Source of the DNA: Rikenellaceae bacterium
GTDB taxonomy: Bacteria > Bacteroidota > Bacteroidia > Bacteroidales > UBA932
Length of the DNA: 25,125 nucleotides
Assembly: GCA_900771005.1 (NCBI GenBank)
Contig: CAAGMI010000113.1
Location: 1-25,125, forward strand
Direction: 5' to 3'
Shown here: in pieces, positions 15,365 through 22,247 of the stretch
Position numbering within the stretch: the stretch's first letter is position 1
Layout: each line of letters starts with the position of its first letter
Made by a program: the position numbers and the translations under genes
The notes under the pieces: generated by a model
Database searches by the model: none
Seen by the model: only the letters and a program-made list of their open reading frames with translations
What the model was told of the DNA's origin: nothing

Positions 15365-15400
15365 GCAAAAGTATAAAAAATTATTAATATTTGTGTACAC
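15365..15400 (-). promoter_or_regulatory. Promoter and operator-like palindrome of the Phd-type antitoxin gene
   Basis: On the minus strand TACTTTTGC (15373-15365) is a -7 box. The palindrome GTGTACAC (15393-15400) sits at the -33 position, and an identical copy lies at 15468-15475, 75 bases away. Phd-type antitoxins commonly repress their own genes through short palindromes. Confidence 0.5.
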
Positions 15401-15694
15401 TTTTTAAAATAAATGTACGCCGCTTTATTCCTTCTAAAGTGCGTGAGAATTGATTATTTTAGCATAAGTGTACACCGCGCGTTAAATTTTGCATTCTCAG
15501 ACGCCGAATCGGCTTTTTCTGCCCTCCCCTCTTTGACTTTTTTCACCTCATTTCGGGGAATGTGTGTCTAGTTCATTTCATTCACTAAACACACATTTGT
15601 GCGGTGGGAAACGTTCTAGTTATCTTTTAGATAACATCCCAAGATATATCCGGGCCTTGTATTGCATTGAAATAAAGGTGTTTGACCTTGAGAA
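15401..15694. other. AT-rich non-coding stretch before the iterons
   Basis: No gene is seen. It contains the second GTGTACAC (15468-15475), a stem GTGTGT-C-TAGT / ACTA-A-ACACAC (15562-15594) and an inverted repeat GTTATCT-TTT-AGATAAC (15619-15635). It adjoins the iterons and may be part of the replication origin, for example the unwinding region. Confidence 0.4.
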
Positions 15695-15798
15695 AACCGA
15701 ATTATTTCCGCAATTTTACAATAAATAACCGAACTATTTCCGCACAATAACCGAACTTTCTCCGCAGATTTTAAAGAGAAAACCGAATTATTTCCGCA
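15695..15798 (+). repeat. Four 18-bp iterons of a plasmid origin
   Basis: Four direct copies of AACCGAAYTWTYTCCGCA lie at 15695-15712, 15727-15744, 15749-15766 and 15781-15798. Copies 1 and 4 are identical (AACCGAATTATTTCCGCA). Starts are 32, 22 and 32 bases apart, whole turns of the helix, so the sites face the same side. An inverted partial copy (ttttcggtta, about 15819-15828) reaches into the rep promoter. This is the classic arrangement for a Rep_3-type initiator that binds iterons and represses its own gene. Confidence 0.88.
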
Positions 15799-15815
15799 AT
15801 TTCCGAAAAATAGCG

Positions 15816-15845
15816 TTGTTTTCGGTTATTTATTTATATCTTTGC
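15816..15845 (+). promoter_or_regulatory. rep promoter, nearly leaderless
   Basis: TTG at 15816-15818 and TATCTTTGC at 15837-15845 are separated by 18 bases. The ATG is at 15850, so transcription should start at or next to it. The inverted half-iteron lies between the two boxes, which suggests repression by the Rep protein. Confidence 0.6.
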
Positions 15846-15849
15846 ATTT

Positions 15850-17115
15850 ATGAGCAAGGAACCTCAATCTCTGGCTGATCTTTTTTCCCAGCAGGAAGAG
15901 TTCAGCCCAATCACGCCCAAACTTTCGGAACGTGAAGACGAACAACTGGCCAAAAGTGTAGCAAAAGTCATAAAGAAAGCTCCTGCCCCGGTTGCGTTGC
16001 CTGAAGTGCGGCCCAAGACGGTGAAGGAGTCGATGTCTATTCTCCAGTCCAAAACCATGACCTATGCCGCCTATGACCTGACTGCCGTCCAGGAAGATAT
16101 GCTTACATTCATCGTAGAGCAGCTTCAGGACTTCGCAAGCAGCAAGTCGTCCCTTATTCGCCCCGATCTGTTCGGCCAGTTGTCCGTAGAACTCGACACC
16201 AACAACTTCCCTACCCTGGATAGGAACAAGAAGAAGATGCTGGCTCAGATTGATGATCTCCGCCGGAAGGATTTTGAATTCTCGTGGAACTGCCACTTTG
16301 CCAACACCCCTGAGGCCCGGGCCATGTTTACCGAACAGGGCATCAATCCTGACATCATAGAGGTGGAAACAAAAGGAACCATCGTTACTACCCGGCACGA
16401 CATAAAGAATACATCCAAGGTTATTCTGAACATCAATCCATGGAGTATCCCCTATCTTCTCTACTACGGTCCGAAGGTGGGAGGCACCAAGTTCTATAAA
16501 GAGATCGCTTTGGGGCTTCCGAGCAAGTATTCCAAGCGGATATATAAGATGATCATGGATTGGCACACAATGGGTGATTATCACGAGGAGCCCATATCCG
16601 ATTTCAGATACTGTCTTCAGATTCCGGAGAGCTACGACAATAACAAGATAAAGAGGGAAGTCCTTGATAAGGCGAAAAAGGAGATCCTGGACTCCGGCTC
16701 CCACATCACTTTTGACTATGAGCTGATAACAAGGAACTTCTCGACCAGCAAGACGAAGCGCGCTGCTGACACAATTGCATTTTCAATAAAGGGAAACCAT
16801 ATCAAGAAAGACTCTCAGGAAATGAATGCCAAGATCATGCAGATGATGCTTGTCGAGATAGCGGACAAAAACCGGGGGGCTTTATGTGAATCCTGTGCTC
16901 AGAAGATTGTTGCCGACGGCAAATACAACCATATTTTGTCAAAGTTCAAATTCTACGGAAACCAGCTGCAGGCGAAGTCTCTTTCCAAGGGAGCCTACAA
17001 AAGTACGATGCTGAAAATTATCCTTGAGGAAACAGGATTTGAGCTCCGCTCTGCTGAACATGTCAAGAATTCGGAAAGATTCAAGAGAAAGAACAATTTA
17101 TCCGGTAAAAAATAG
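15850..17115 (+). CDS. Plasmid replication initiator protein (Rep_3 / RepB-like)
   Basis: The 421-residue protein should bind the four iterons directly upstream and open the origin. Residues 60-400 carry the two winged-helix domains of the family. MTYAAYDLTAVQEDMLTFIV corresponds to the first-domain helix 'L-t-x-x-e-x-r-l-l'. FYKEIALGLPSKYSKRIYKM corresponds to the 'S-x-y-s-x-R-L-Y-x-x-L' segment. EPISDFRYCLQIPESYDNNK and REVLDKAKKEILDSGSHITF correspond to 'd-l-r-x-x-l-x-x-x-x-Y' and 'V-l-x-x-A-x-x-E-i-n'. The first 55 residues are an extra, low-complexity region. The C-terminal tail is basic. The start is fixed by the promoter, which touches the ATG. The gene is followed by parA, as in many low-copy plasmids. 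Confidence 0.9.
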   Translation: MSKEPQSLADLFSQQEEFSPITPKLSEREDEQLAKSVAKVIKKAPAPVALPEVRPKTVKESMSILQSKTMTYAAYDLTAVQEDMLTFIVEQLQDFASSKSSLIRPDLFGQLSVELDTNNFPTLDRNKKKMLAQIDDLRRKDFEFSWNCHFANTPEARAMFTEQGINPDIIEVETKGTIVTTRHDIKNTSKVILNINPWSIPYLLYYGPKVGGTKFYKEIALGLPSKYSKRIYKMIMDWHTMGDYHEEPISDFRYCLQIPESYDNNKIKREVLDKAKKEILDSGSHITFDYELITRNFSTSKTKRAADTIAFSIKGNHIKKDSQEMNAKIMQMMLVEIADKNRGALCESCAQKIVADGKYNHILSKFKFYGNQLQAKSLSKGAYKSTMLKIILEETGFELRSAEHVKNSERFKRKNNLSGKK

Positions 17116-17178
17116 GAATAAAAGATTAAAGGATTAATTATTATTTGTATATTTACAGCATAAACCAGATAATCATTT

Positions 17179-17976
17179 ATGAAAAAAACGGCAAAGTCGG
17201 CTAAAGTAATAGCTGTGGCCAACCATAAGGGCGGTGTCGGAAAGACTACCACTACCCTTACAACGGCTTCTATTCTTGCAAAACAGGGTTACAAAGTGTT
17301 GTGCGTGGACCTGGACGCACAGGCGAACTTGACGCTATCGCTTCTTCGTGAGGATGCGGAATACGATACTATCGCTGACGCAATCACACAGGAAAAGGCT
17401 CTCCCCATTGTAAATGTGTTCGAGAACTTTGATATAGTCCCCTCTTCCCTTTCCCTTACAAAGCTGGAACTATCGATGATGGGGGTTATGCAGAGAGAGT
17501 ATGTCATCAGTGACAAGCTTAAACCATTGAGGGTTGAGTATGACTATATCTTCCTGGACTGTCCCCCGGCACTTGGAATCTTCACTGTCAACGCCCTGGT
17601 GGCCGCCGACTATGCTCTGGTTACAATGACTCCGGAAGTACTCCCCTACAAGGGTCTCGGGTCCCTTATCATCCTTATCTCTCAAATTTCCGAGAGAATG
17701 AACACAAAGTTGAGTTGTGCCGGAATCCTGTTCACGATGTACGAGAGCGGGAAGACCATTACCAAGAATATAGAAATGGCAGTCAGAAAGGTTTACGGTG
17801 GTCTCCTGTTCGACTCACACATCAGGAAGAATGTCCGTGTTGCGGAAGCTCCTGCAGAAAGAAAATCCTTGCTGGAATATGCTCCTACGTCAACGGCATT
17901 CATTGATTACACGAATTTCACCGAAGAATTGCTCAAACGAATAAACAGCAAAAAAAGTAAAAGCGTAAAAGAGTAA
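17179..17976 (+). CDS. parA: ParA-family partition ATPase
   Basis: The 265-residue protein has the deviant Walker A box of ParA/MinD ATPases, HKGGVGKTT (residues 16-24), with the signature lysine Lys17 and Lys22. LCVDLDAQANLTLSLL is the Walker A' region and YIFLDCPPALGIFTVNALVA the Walker B region, with TPEVLPYKGL typical of ParA. It lacks a long N-terminal HTH domain, so it is a small (type Ib-like) ParA. It should move plasmid copies over the nucleoid together with a centromere-binding protein. A small DNA-binding-like gene lies about 620 bases downstream with a membrane protein between them, an uncommon order. The repeat at 17974 overlaps the stop codon. Confidence 0.95.
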   Translation: MKKTAKSAKVIAVANHKGGVGKTTTTLTTASILAKQGYKVLCVDLDAQANLTLSLLREDAEYDTIADAITQEKALPIVNVFENFDIVPSSLSLTKLELSMMGVMQREYVISDKLKPLRVEYDYIFLDCPPALGIFTVNALVAADYALVTMTPEVLPYKGLGSLIILISQISERMNTKLSCAGILFTMYESGKTITKNIEMAVRKVYGGLLFDSHIRKNVRVAEAPAERKSLLEYAPTSTAFIDYTNFTEELLKRINSKKSKSVKE

Positions 17977-17998
17977 AGGATTAAAAGAGTATTGGATT

Positions 17999-18508
17999 AT
18001 GAAAGGAAATCTTCGTACCTTTATCAAGTTCAACCGTTCAAATAAATTCATCAAATGGATGGTTGCTATTTCCTACGTCCTGATAATCTTGGCCTTTGTG
18101 GATATCATTCTCTTGCTGATAACCTCTCCTAAGAACTTTTCGGGTCCTTTGGTAGTTCTGGCTGTTATCCTTTTGGGCGCATATGTTTATGTTATCTTCA
18201 AGCTTCGCTCCCAGCTCAATGCCTCGACTAATTTTGGAGGTGTTGACCTGAAGGCCGATGATTACACTGCGCCAAAAACGATGCCTTACAAATTCAGCAT
18301 AGAAGCATCCGAGGCCATAGAACGCCTGGCTAAGGAAAACGAAATGTCACCCGAGGATTATCTTCTGACACTCGTTCGTCACCAGGCACTTTCCAGCGCT
18401 GGATATACTACACTTACAGAATATCTCAACAATGCAAGAACCGATAACGACCGCATTGCCGCTTCAGAGAAGATCCTTAAAGATAAGAATAAAGGATTAA
18501 AGGGGTAA
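17999..18508 (+). CDS. Two-helix membrane protein with ribbon-helix-helix-like C-terminus
   Basis: I do not recognise the family. The 169-residue protein has two hydrophobic helices at about residues 20-42 (WMVAISYVLIILAFVDIILL) and 48-67 (PLVVLAVILLGAYVYVIF). Residues 70-90 are a linker. Residues 95-135, MPYKFSIEASEAIERLAKEN then EMSPEDYLLTLVRHQAL, have the strand-helix-helix rhythm of CopG/Arc-type proteins. The gene lies 22 bases after parA and before a second small DNA-binding-like gene, with repeats in both gaps. If the C-terminal domain binds DNA, the protein would tie the plasmid to the membrane. A simple coiled association domain is the alternative. Confidence 0.65.
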   Translation: MKGNLRTFIKFNRSNKFIKWMVAISYVLIILAFVDIILLLITSPKNFSGPLVVLAVILLGAYVYVIFKLRSQLNASTNFGGVDLKADDYTAPKTMPYKFSIEASEAIERLAKENEMSPEDYLLTLVRHQALSSAGYTTLTEYLNNARTDNDRIAASEKILKDKNKGLKG

Positions 18509-18599
18509 ATATGTAAAAGAATAAGCGAGTAAGAGATTAAAGGGGTAAACAAATAATTAATTGTAAGAGTAAAGGATTAAACTATTAAACGATTATATT

Positions 18600-18914
18600 A
18601 TGGCAATGAAGAAATGGACTGAAGAATCCTCCGACTTTCTGGATGCACTTGGTGGGAACAGTGTAAACCCATTGGACCAAAAGAAGCCTGTTGCCAGGAC
18701 TCCAAAGAAAGAACCGGCAACGGCACCGGCTCTTGTTTCCGAGAAAGAAGAGGATACCTCAAAAAAGAAGATTACCACTATTCATATAGAGGAAGAAACC
18801 TACAAGGCCTTTAAGAAATTCTCTGTTGAGAAGGAGCAGTCTATTACAGACCTTCTAAAGGCAGCAATGCTTGACATGCTCGAAGGGAACTATTATCCGA
18901 AACTATTAAAATAA
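18600..18914 (+). CDS. Small ribbon-helix-helix-like protein, candidate centromere-binding protein
   Basis: The 104-residue protein has a flexible N-terminal half rich in Pro, Lys, Ala and Glu (residues 25-58). Its compact C-terminal half, KKKITTIHIEEETYKAFKKF then SVEKEQSITDLLKAAMLDML, has the strand-helix-helix pattern of CopG/ParG/omega-type DNA-binding proteins. Such proteins with an unstructured N-terminal tail are the usual partners of small ParA ATPases; the tail stimulates the ATPase. It lies in the same run of genes as parA and just after three copies of the repeated motif. The role as ParB/ParG equivalent is inferred from size, fold and place. Confidence 0.72.
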   Translation: MAMKKWTEESSDFLDALGGNSVNPLDQKKPVARTPKKEPATAPALVSEKEEDTSKKKITTIHIEEETYKAFKKFSVEKEQSITDLLKAAMLDMLEGNYYPKLLK

Positions 18915-18916
18915 TA

Positions 18917-18950
18917 AAGGGTTAATTATTCTTTTATTCCTTTAACCCTT
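18917..18950 (+). terminator. Inverted repeat at the end of the partition operon
   Basis: AAGGGTTAA (18917-18925) pairs with TTAACCCTT (18942-18950) around a 16-base loop, directly after the stop of the small DNA-binding gene. There is no long T-run after it, so a terminator role is uncertain. The arms resemble the repeated motif of the operon and could be another binding site. Confidence 0.4.
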
Positions 18951-19014
18951 GGGGACTTGATAAATATCAATAGGGTAGGGGAGTAATAAATACTACTTGT
19001 AATATAGTAATAAA

Positions 19015-20565
19015 ATGGATAGCAAATTACCTATAGGTGTCCAGGATTTCGCGAAATTACGCACCGAGGGATACAAATACATCGACAAGACCGGGATCAT
19101 ATACCGCCTGGCAAAGGCTGGCTGCTACTATTTCCTCTCTCGTCCCAGGCGTTTCGGAAAAAGCCTGTTTCTGTCAACGCTTGAAGCATATTTCCTTGGG
19201 AAGAAAGACTTATTTACTGACCTCGAGATAGAGAACATGGAAAGGGACTGGATTGAGTATCCGGTACTGCATCTGGACCTTAACACTGCGAAATATTCCA
19301 CCCCGGAAGATCTGACAAATATACTTAACGCAGCCCTGTGCAATTGGGAATCCAAGTACGGTGCCAAGGAATACGAGAAATATCTTGGAGGACGGTTCCA
19401 GGGAATCATTCAGAGGGCGTATGAAAAGACCGGCAGGCGAGTGGTCATCCTCGTCGACGAGTATGACAAGCCTGTCCTGCAGGCAATCGGAAACGATGCC
19501 CTCCAGGACGAATACCGTTCCACGCTCAAGGGATTCTACGGAGCGCTGAAGTCCTGCGACAGGTATATACAGTTCGCCCTTCTAACCGGAGTAACGAAGT
19601 TCGGAAAAGTCAGCGTCTTCAGTGATCTGAACCACCTTAACGACATCTCCATGGATCCAAGGTACTATGACATCTGCGGATTGACGGAGAAGGAAATCCG
19701 GGAGAACCTGTCCGGGGAGGTTGACGCACTGGCCGGGAACCTTGGCATACAGCCGGAAGAAGCATACGCCATGCTGAAGGAGAACTACGACGGATACCAT
19801 TTCAGCGAGGACGACACGCCTGGTATATACAATCCGTTCAGCATCCTGAACGCGCTCGATAAGAGGAAGCTCGGCTCGTACTGGTTCGAGACCGGCACCC
19901 CGACATATCTTGTCGAACTGCTCAAGAAGCATAACTACAACCTTTCCGATCTCGAGAAAGAAGAGCCGACGGCCGACGAACTGAACAGCGTCGACTCAGC
20001 TTCCACCAATCCGATTCCGGTGATATATCAGAGCGGATATCTGACGATAAAAGGGTATGACAAGGAATTCAGCCTATACAAGCTGGGATATCCGAACAAG
20101 GAGGTGGAAGAGGGCTTCGTGAAGTTCCTCATTCCGTACTATACCAATGTCGAGAAAACAAGATCCGGATTTGAGATCAGCCAGTTTGTTCTATGTCTTA
20201 GAAACAAGGACATCGAGGGTTTCATGGCCCGACTGCAGGCGTTCCTTTCCAATTGCCCTTATGAGCTCCAGCCGGACCAGGAGAGGCACTTCCAGAGCGT
20301 GATGTATATCCTCACTACTCTCTGCGGGTTCTATGCTGAAGTGGAGGAACACACCAGCAAGGGAAGGATGGATATGACCATCAGGACCGACAGGTATATC
20401 TACATCTTTGAGTTCAAATTCAACGCTTCCGCCGAGGTCGCTCTTAAGCAGATCGAGGACATGGGCTATGCCGACAAGTTCAAGGAGGACAGTAGGGAAG
20501 TGATATGCATCGGAGCGAACTATAGCAGCGAAGCAAGGAATATTGATACCTGGCTGAACAAATAA
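19015..20565 (+). CDS. AAA-ATPase-like protein with PD-(D/E)XK nuclease domain
   Basis: The 516-residue protein starts with PIGVQDFAKLRTEGYKYIDK and the box SRPRRFGKSLFLSTL (42-56), a P-loop form in which 'RRFGKS' replaces the usual glycine-rich loop; this opening is typical of the AAA-ATPase-like family common in Bacteroidales and Clostridia. VVILVDEYDKPVL (143-155) is the Walker B segment. The C-terminus is a PD-(D/E)XK nuclease-type domain: GRMDMTIRTDRYIYIFEFKF gives Asp453, Glu466 and Lys468, followed by Gln479 in ALKQIEDMGYADKF. Genomes often carry several of these genes. The biological role is not settled; defence and mobile-element functions are discussed. It is monocistronic, with a palindrome TTGATAAATATCAA (18957-18970) upstream. 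Confidence 0.9.
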   Translation: MDSKLPIGVQDFAKLRTEGYKYIDKTGIIYRLAKAGCYYFLSRPRRFGKSLFLSTLEAYFLGKKDLFTDLEIENMERDWIEYPVLHLDLNTAKYSTPEDLTNILNAALCNWESKYGAKEYEKYLGGRFQGIIQRAYEKTGRRVVILVDEYDKPVLQAIGNDALQDEYRSTLKGFYGALKSCDRYIQFALLTGVTKFGKVSVFSDLNHLNDISMDPRYYDICGLTEKEIRENLSGEVDALAGNLGIQPEEAYAMLKENYDGYHFSEDDTPGIYNPFSILNALDKRKLGSYWFETGTPTYLVELLKKHNYNLSDLEKEEPTADELNSVDSASTNPIPVIYQSGYLTIKGYDKEFSLYKLGYPNKEVEEGFVKFLIPYYTNVEKTRSGFEISQFVLCLRNKDIEGFMARLQAFLSNCPYELQPDQERHFQSVMYILTTLCGFYAEVEEHTSKGRMDMTIRTDRYIYIFEFKFNASAEVALKQIEDMGYADKFKEDSREVICIGANYSSEARNIDTWLNK

Positions 20566-20650
20566 TTGTGCCACGGCTGTTTTGTACTACGATAAATCTT
20601 ACCTTTAGCCTCTATACTGTAACAAAAACAATCAAAGAATTTCCGTAGTC

Positions 20651-20675
20651 TGCCACGATTTGGCACTTTTTATTG
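20651..20675 (+). terminator. Possible Rho-independent terminator
   Basis: TGCCA-CGATT-TGGCA forms a short stem (20651-20665) followed by CTTTTTATT. It lies 86 bases after the nuclease gene and before the recombinase cassette. The stem has only five pairs, so it may be weak. Confidence 0.45.
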
Positions 20676-20731
20676 AGAACTTTGCCTAACGATTCCCGGA
20701 TAGGGGAGTATTACATTAGGAGGAACATTAT

Positions 20732-20917
20732 ATGACAAAGTACGAATTGCTGAAAACTATGGAGTCTGCACCGATGGAGTCAGACATTACACTCGTTGAC
20801 GAACATGGAAGTATTTTCGTTGTGCAAGACGTGGATGTCCACGAGCTGACTCTTGCCGGAGTCAAAAGCCCTATGGTAGCTCTGAAAATTCACAAGTGTA
20901 TAACCGGGAAGAAATGA
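20732..20917 (+). CDS. Small unknown protein opening the recombinase cassette
   Basis: The 61-residue product (MTKYELLKTMESAPMESDIT...) has no family that I recognise. It is preceded by a perfect AGGAGG (20718-20723) eight bases from the ATG, which is rare in Bacteroidota and supports this start. It is acidic, with an ITLVDEHGSIFVVQDVDVHE stretch of probable strands, so likely a small beta-rich domain. Its stop codon overlaps the start of the next gene (ATGA), which implies coupled translation. The role is unknown; place suggests an accessory of the recombinase or a regulator. Confidence 0.65.
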   Translation: MTKYELLKTMESAPMESDITLVDEHGSIFVVQDVDVHELTLAGVKSPMVALKIHKCITGKK

Positions 20918-21228
20918 AAATAAACGAAGAAGTCCTAACCTTATCCTGTACGACAGAGTGCCCCAGATACGCTGCCGGAACTTGTCCGTTTACCATACAG
21001 GAAAAGAGTTACTGTCCTCGGGTGAAGGAAAAACTTGCAGAGCTTGGCCCATGTTGTGCATCCTGCGTCAATCTCTGTAAAGAACGTCCATTCGATCAAC
21101 AGGAATGGTTTGTGTGTGCCAGAGACGTTAATGGCGTAGCTACTATTGAAAACATAAAGCACGGCATTCTCACATCTGACATTTACGAGAAAACCGATTG
21201 TTTTGCATGGTCCATTGGTGATGAATAA
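20914..21228 (+). CDS. Cysteine-rich small protein, probably metal-binding
   Basis: I choose the ATG that overlaps the stop of the preceding gene (104 residues, MKINEEVLTLSCTTECPRYA). There are ten cysteines: SCTTEC, GTC, SYC, GPCCASCVNLC, FVC and TDC. Their spacing suggests two zinc or iron-sulphur sites, though the pattern does not match a family that I can name. Its last eight bases overlap the serine recombinase gene, so the three are translated in chain. A role in controlling or assisting the recombinase is a guess from that link. Confidence 0.65.
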   Translation: MKINEEVLTLSCTTECPRYAAGTCPFTIQEKSYCPRVKEKLAELGPCCASCVNLCKERPFDQQEWFVCARDVNGVATIENIKHGILTSDIYEKTDCFAWSIGDE

Positions 21229-21847
21229 TAAAGCCGTCATATACGCCCGTGTCTCCAGCACCGGGGAACGGCAAAGCACAGAACGCCAGGTTGCGGACTT
21301 AAAAAAGTACGCCGTATCCTCTGATATCGAGGTGATACATGTCTATGAGGAAAAGGCAAGCGGGGCAAAGATAGACAGGGAACAGCTGGCCGACTGTGTG
21401 GAGTTCCTGAAGGGTGGGGGAGCGGACATGTTGCTTGTGTCGGAGCTGTCACGGCTGGGCCGAAGTCTTCGCCAGGTTCTCGATATCATAGATGATCTGA
21501 CAAAAGCTGGAGTCAACATCTACTTCCAGGATCACAATATGAGTACCCTTCTTCCGGACGGGAAACCGAACGAGGTCACAACCTTGCTTGTGTCTCTGAT
21601 GGGTACTTTCGCACAGATCGAACGCGAACAAATTGCGTACAGGTTGAACAGCGGCCGGAAACGCGCTATCGAGAACGGCGTGAAAATGGGGCGCAAAGAG
21701 GGCTTCAAACTTTCGGATGAGGAAATCCTTGCTAAATATCCGAAGGTGGCCTCAAAGCTCCGAAAGGGGCTGTCTGTCCGCGATGCAGCGGCCGCCTGTG
21801 GCGTTAGCCCTGCAACAGTCCAGAAAGTAAAAAAAGCAATGAGGTGA
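21221..21847 (+). CDS. Small serine recombinase (resolvase/invertase family)
   Basis: I start at MNNKAVIYARVSS, which puts the catalytic serine at residue 12 in YARVS, as in gamma-delta resolvase and Gin/Hin. The 208-residue length is usual for resolvase/invertases. Further marks are VSELSRLGRS with the two conserved arginines, FAQIEREQIAYRLNSGRKRA in the long dimer helix, and a C-terminal helix-turn-helix, GLSVRDAAAACGVSPATVQK. On a plasmid it could resolve multimers; it could also invert a DNA segment or serve integration. No pair of crossover sites is obvious around the gene. The start overlaps the preceding gene and the stop is 4 bases before the next one. Confidence 0.92.
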   Translation: MNNKAVIYARVSSTGERQSTERQVADLKKYAVSSDIEVIHVYEEKASGAKIDREQLADCVEFLKGGGADMLLVSELSRLGRSLRQVLDIIDDLTKAGVNIYFQDHNMSTLLPDGKPNEVTTLLVSLMGTFAQIEREQIAYRLNSGRKRAIENGVKMGRKEGFKLSDEEILAKYPKVASKLRKGLSVRDAAAACGVSPATVQKVKKAMR

Positions 21848-21851
21848 TACT

Positions 21852-22247
21852 ATGAGGATATTTGACGAGAAACACAATAATATGCTGGATTCGGCCCATT
21901 TCCGTTTTATCCAGCTTGACGGCAACTTCATCAGATTCTTTAACGAGACATTTAAGGAAAATGTGGAGTGGGAAAAATTCTCTATTGAATTCCTCTCTGA
22001 AGAAGATGCAGAACTTAAATTCGATGAACTGTCAAAAGAAGCCGGGTGGTATTCATTCTATCGTAACAAACAAAGAACATTATTGAATACGTTTTGTTTC
22101 TGTCGTTATTTCCTATCCTCAAATGTGGATTCCGAAGGTGTTAAGACCTATTCTGTTGTCTTTTGGAATAGTGGTAATGATAAGTTCAGTATAACCTGTA
22201 AAGACAGGAACAGAGCTATTGAATTATTGAAATCATTGGCAATATAA
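21852..22247 (+). CDS. Unknown protein coupled to the recombinase gene
   Basis: The 131-residue product is not recognised. It is rich in aromatic residues (FRFIQLDGNFIRFFNETF, WYSFYRNKQRTLLNTFCFCR), with no signal peptide or membrane helix, and looks like a compact alpha/beta domain. GAGGTGAT (21841-21848) before the ATG is complementary to the 16S rRNA 3' tail, and it overlaps the recombinase stop codon, so translation is coupled. It ends the cassette; base composition is lower in G and C than the recombinase gene. Confidence 0.65.
   Translation: MRIFDEKHNNMLDSAHFRFIQLDGNFIRFFNETFKENVEWEKFSIEFLSEEDAELKFDELSKEAGWYSFYRNKQRTLLNTFCFCRYFLSSNVDSEGVKTYSVVFWNSGNDKFSITCKDRNRAIELLKSLAI

Larger units (their letters stand above)
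17127..18581 (+). repeat. Repeated TAAAGGATTAAA motif in the gaps of the rep-par region
   Basis: The motif TAAAGGATTAA(A) is found at 17127-17137, 17974-17985, 18490-18501 and 18570-18581, that is in each gap between rep, parA, the membrane protein gene and the small DNA-binding protein gene. A related 15-mer, GATTAAAGGGGTAAA, occurs at 18495-18509 and 18535-18549, 40 bases apart. Variants such as gtaaaagcgtaaaagagtaa surround them. They may be the centromere sites of the partition system. A-rich leaders that help translation are the simpler alternative. Confidence 0.5.

Noticed and set aside
15695..15798. CRISPR-like array
   Set aside because: The four 18-base repeats have spacers of 4-14 bases and lie before a replication initiator gene, so they are iterons.
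15826..16704. Minus-strand open frame of 292 codons
   Set aside because: It lies opposite the replication initiator gene and runs through its promoter; no domain is visible.
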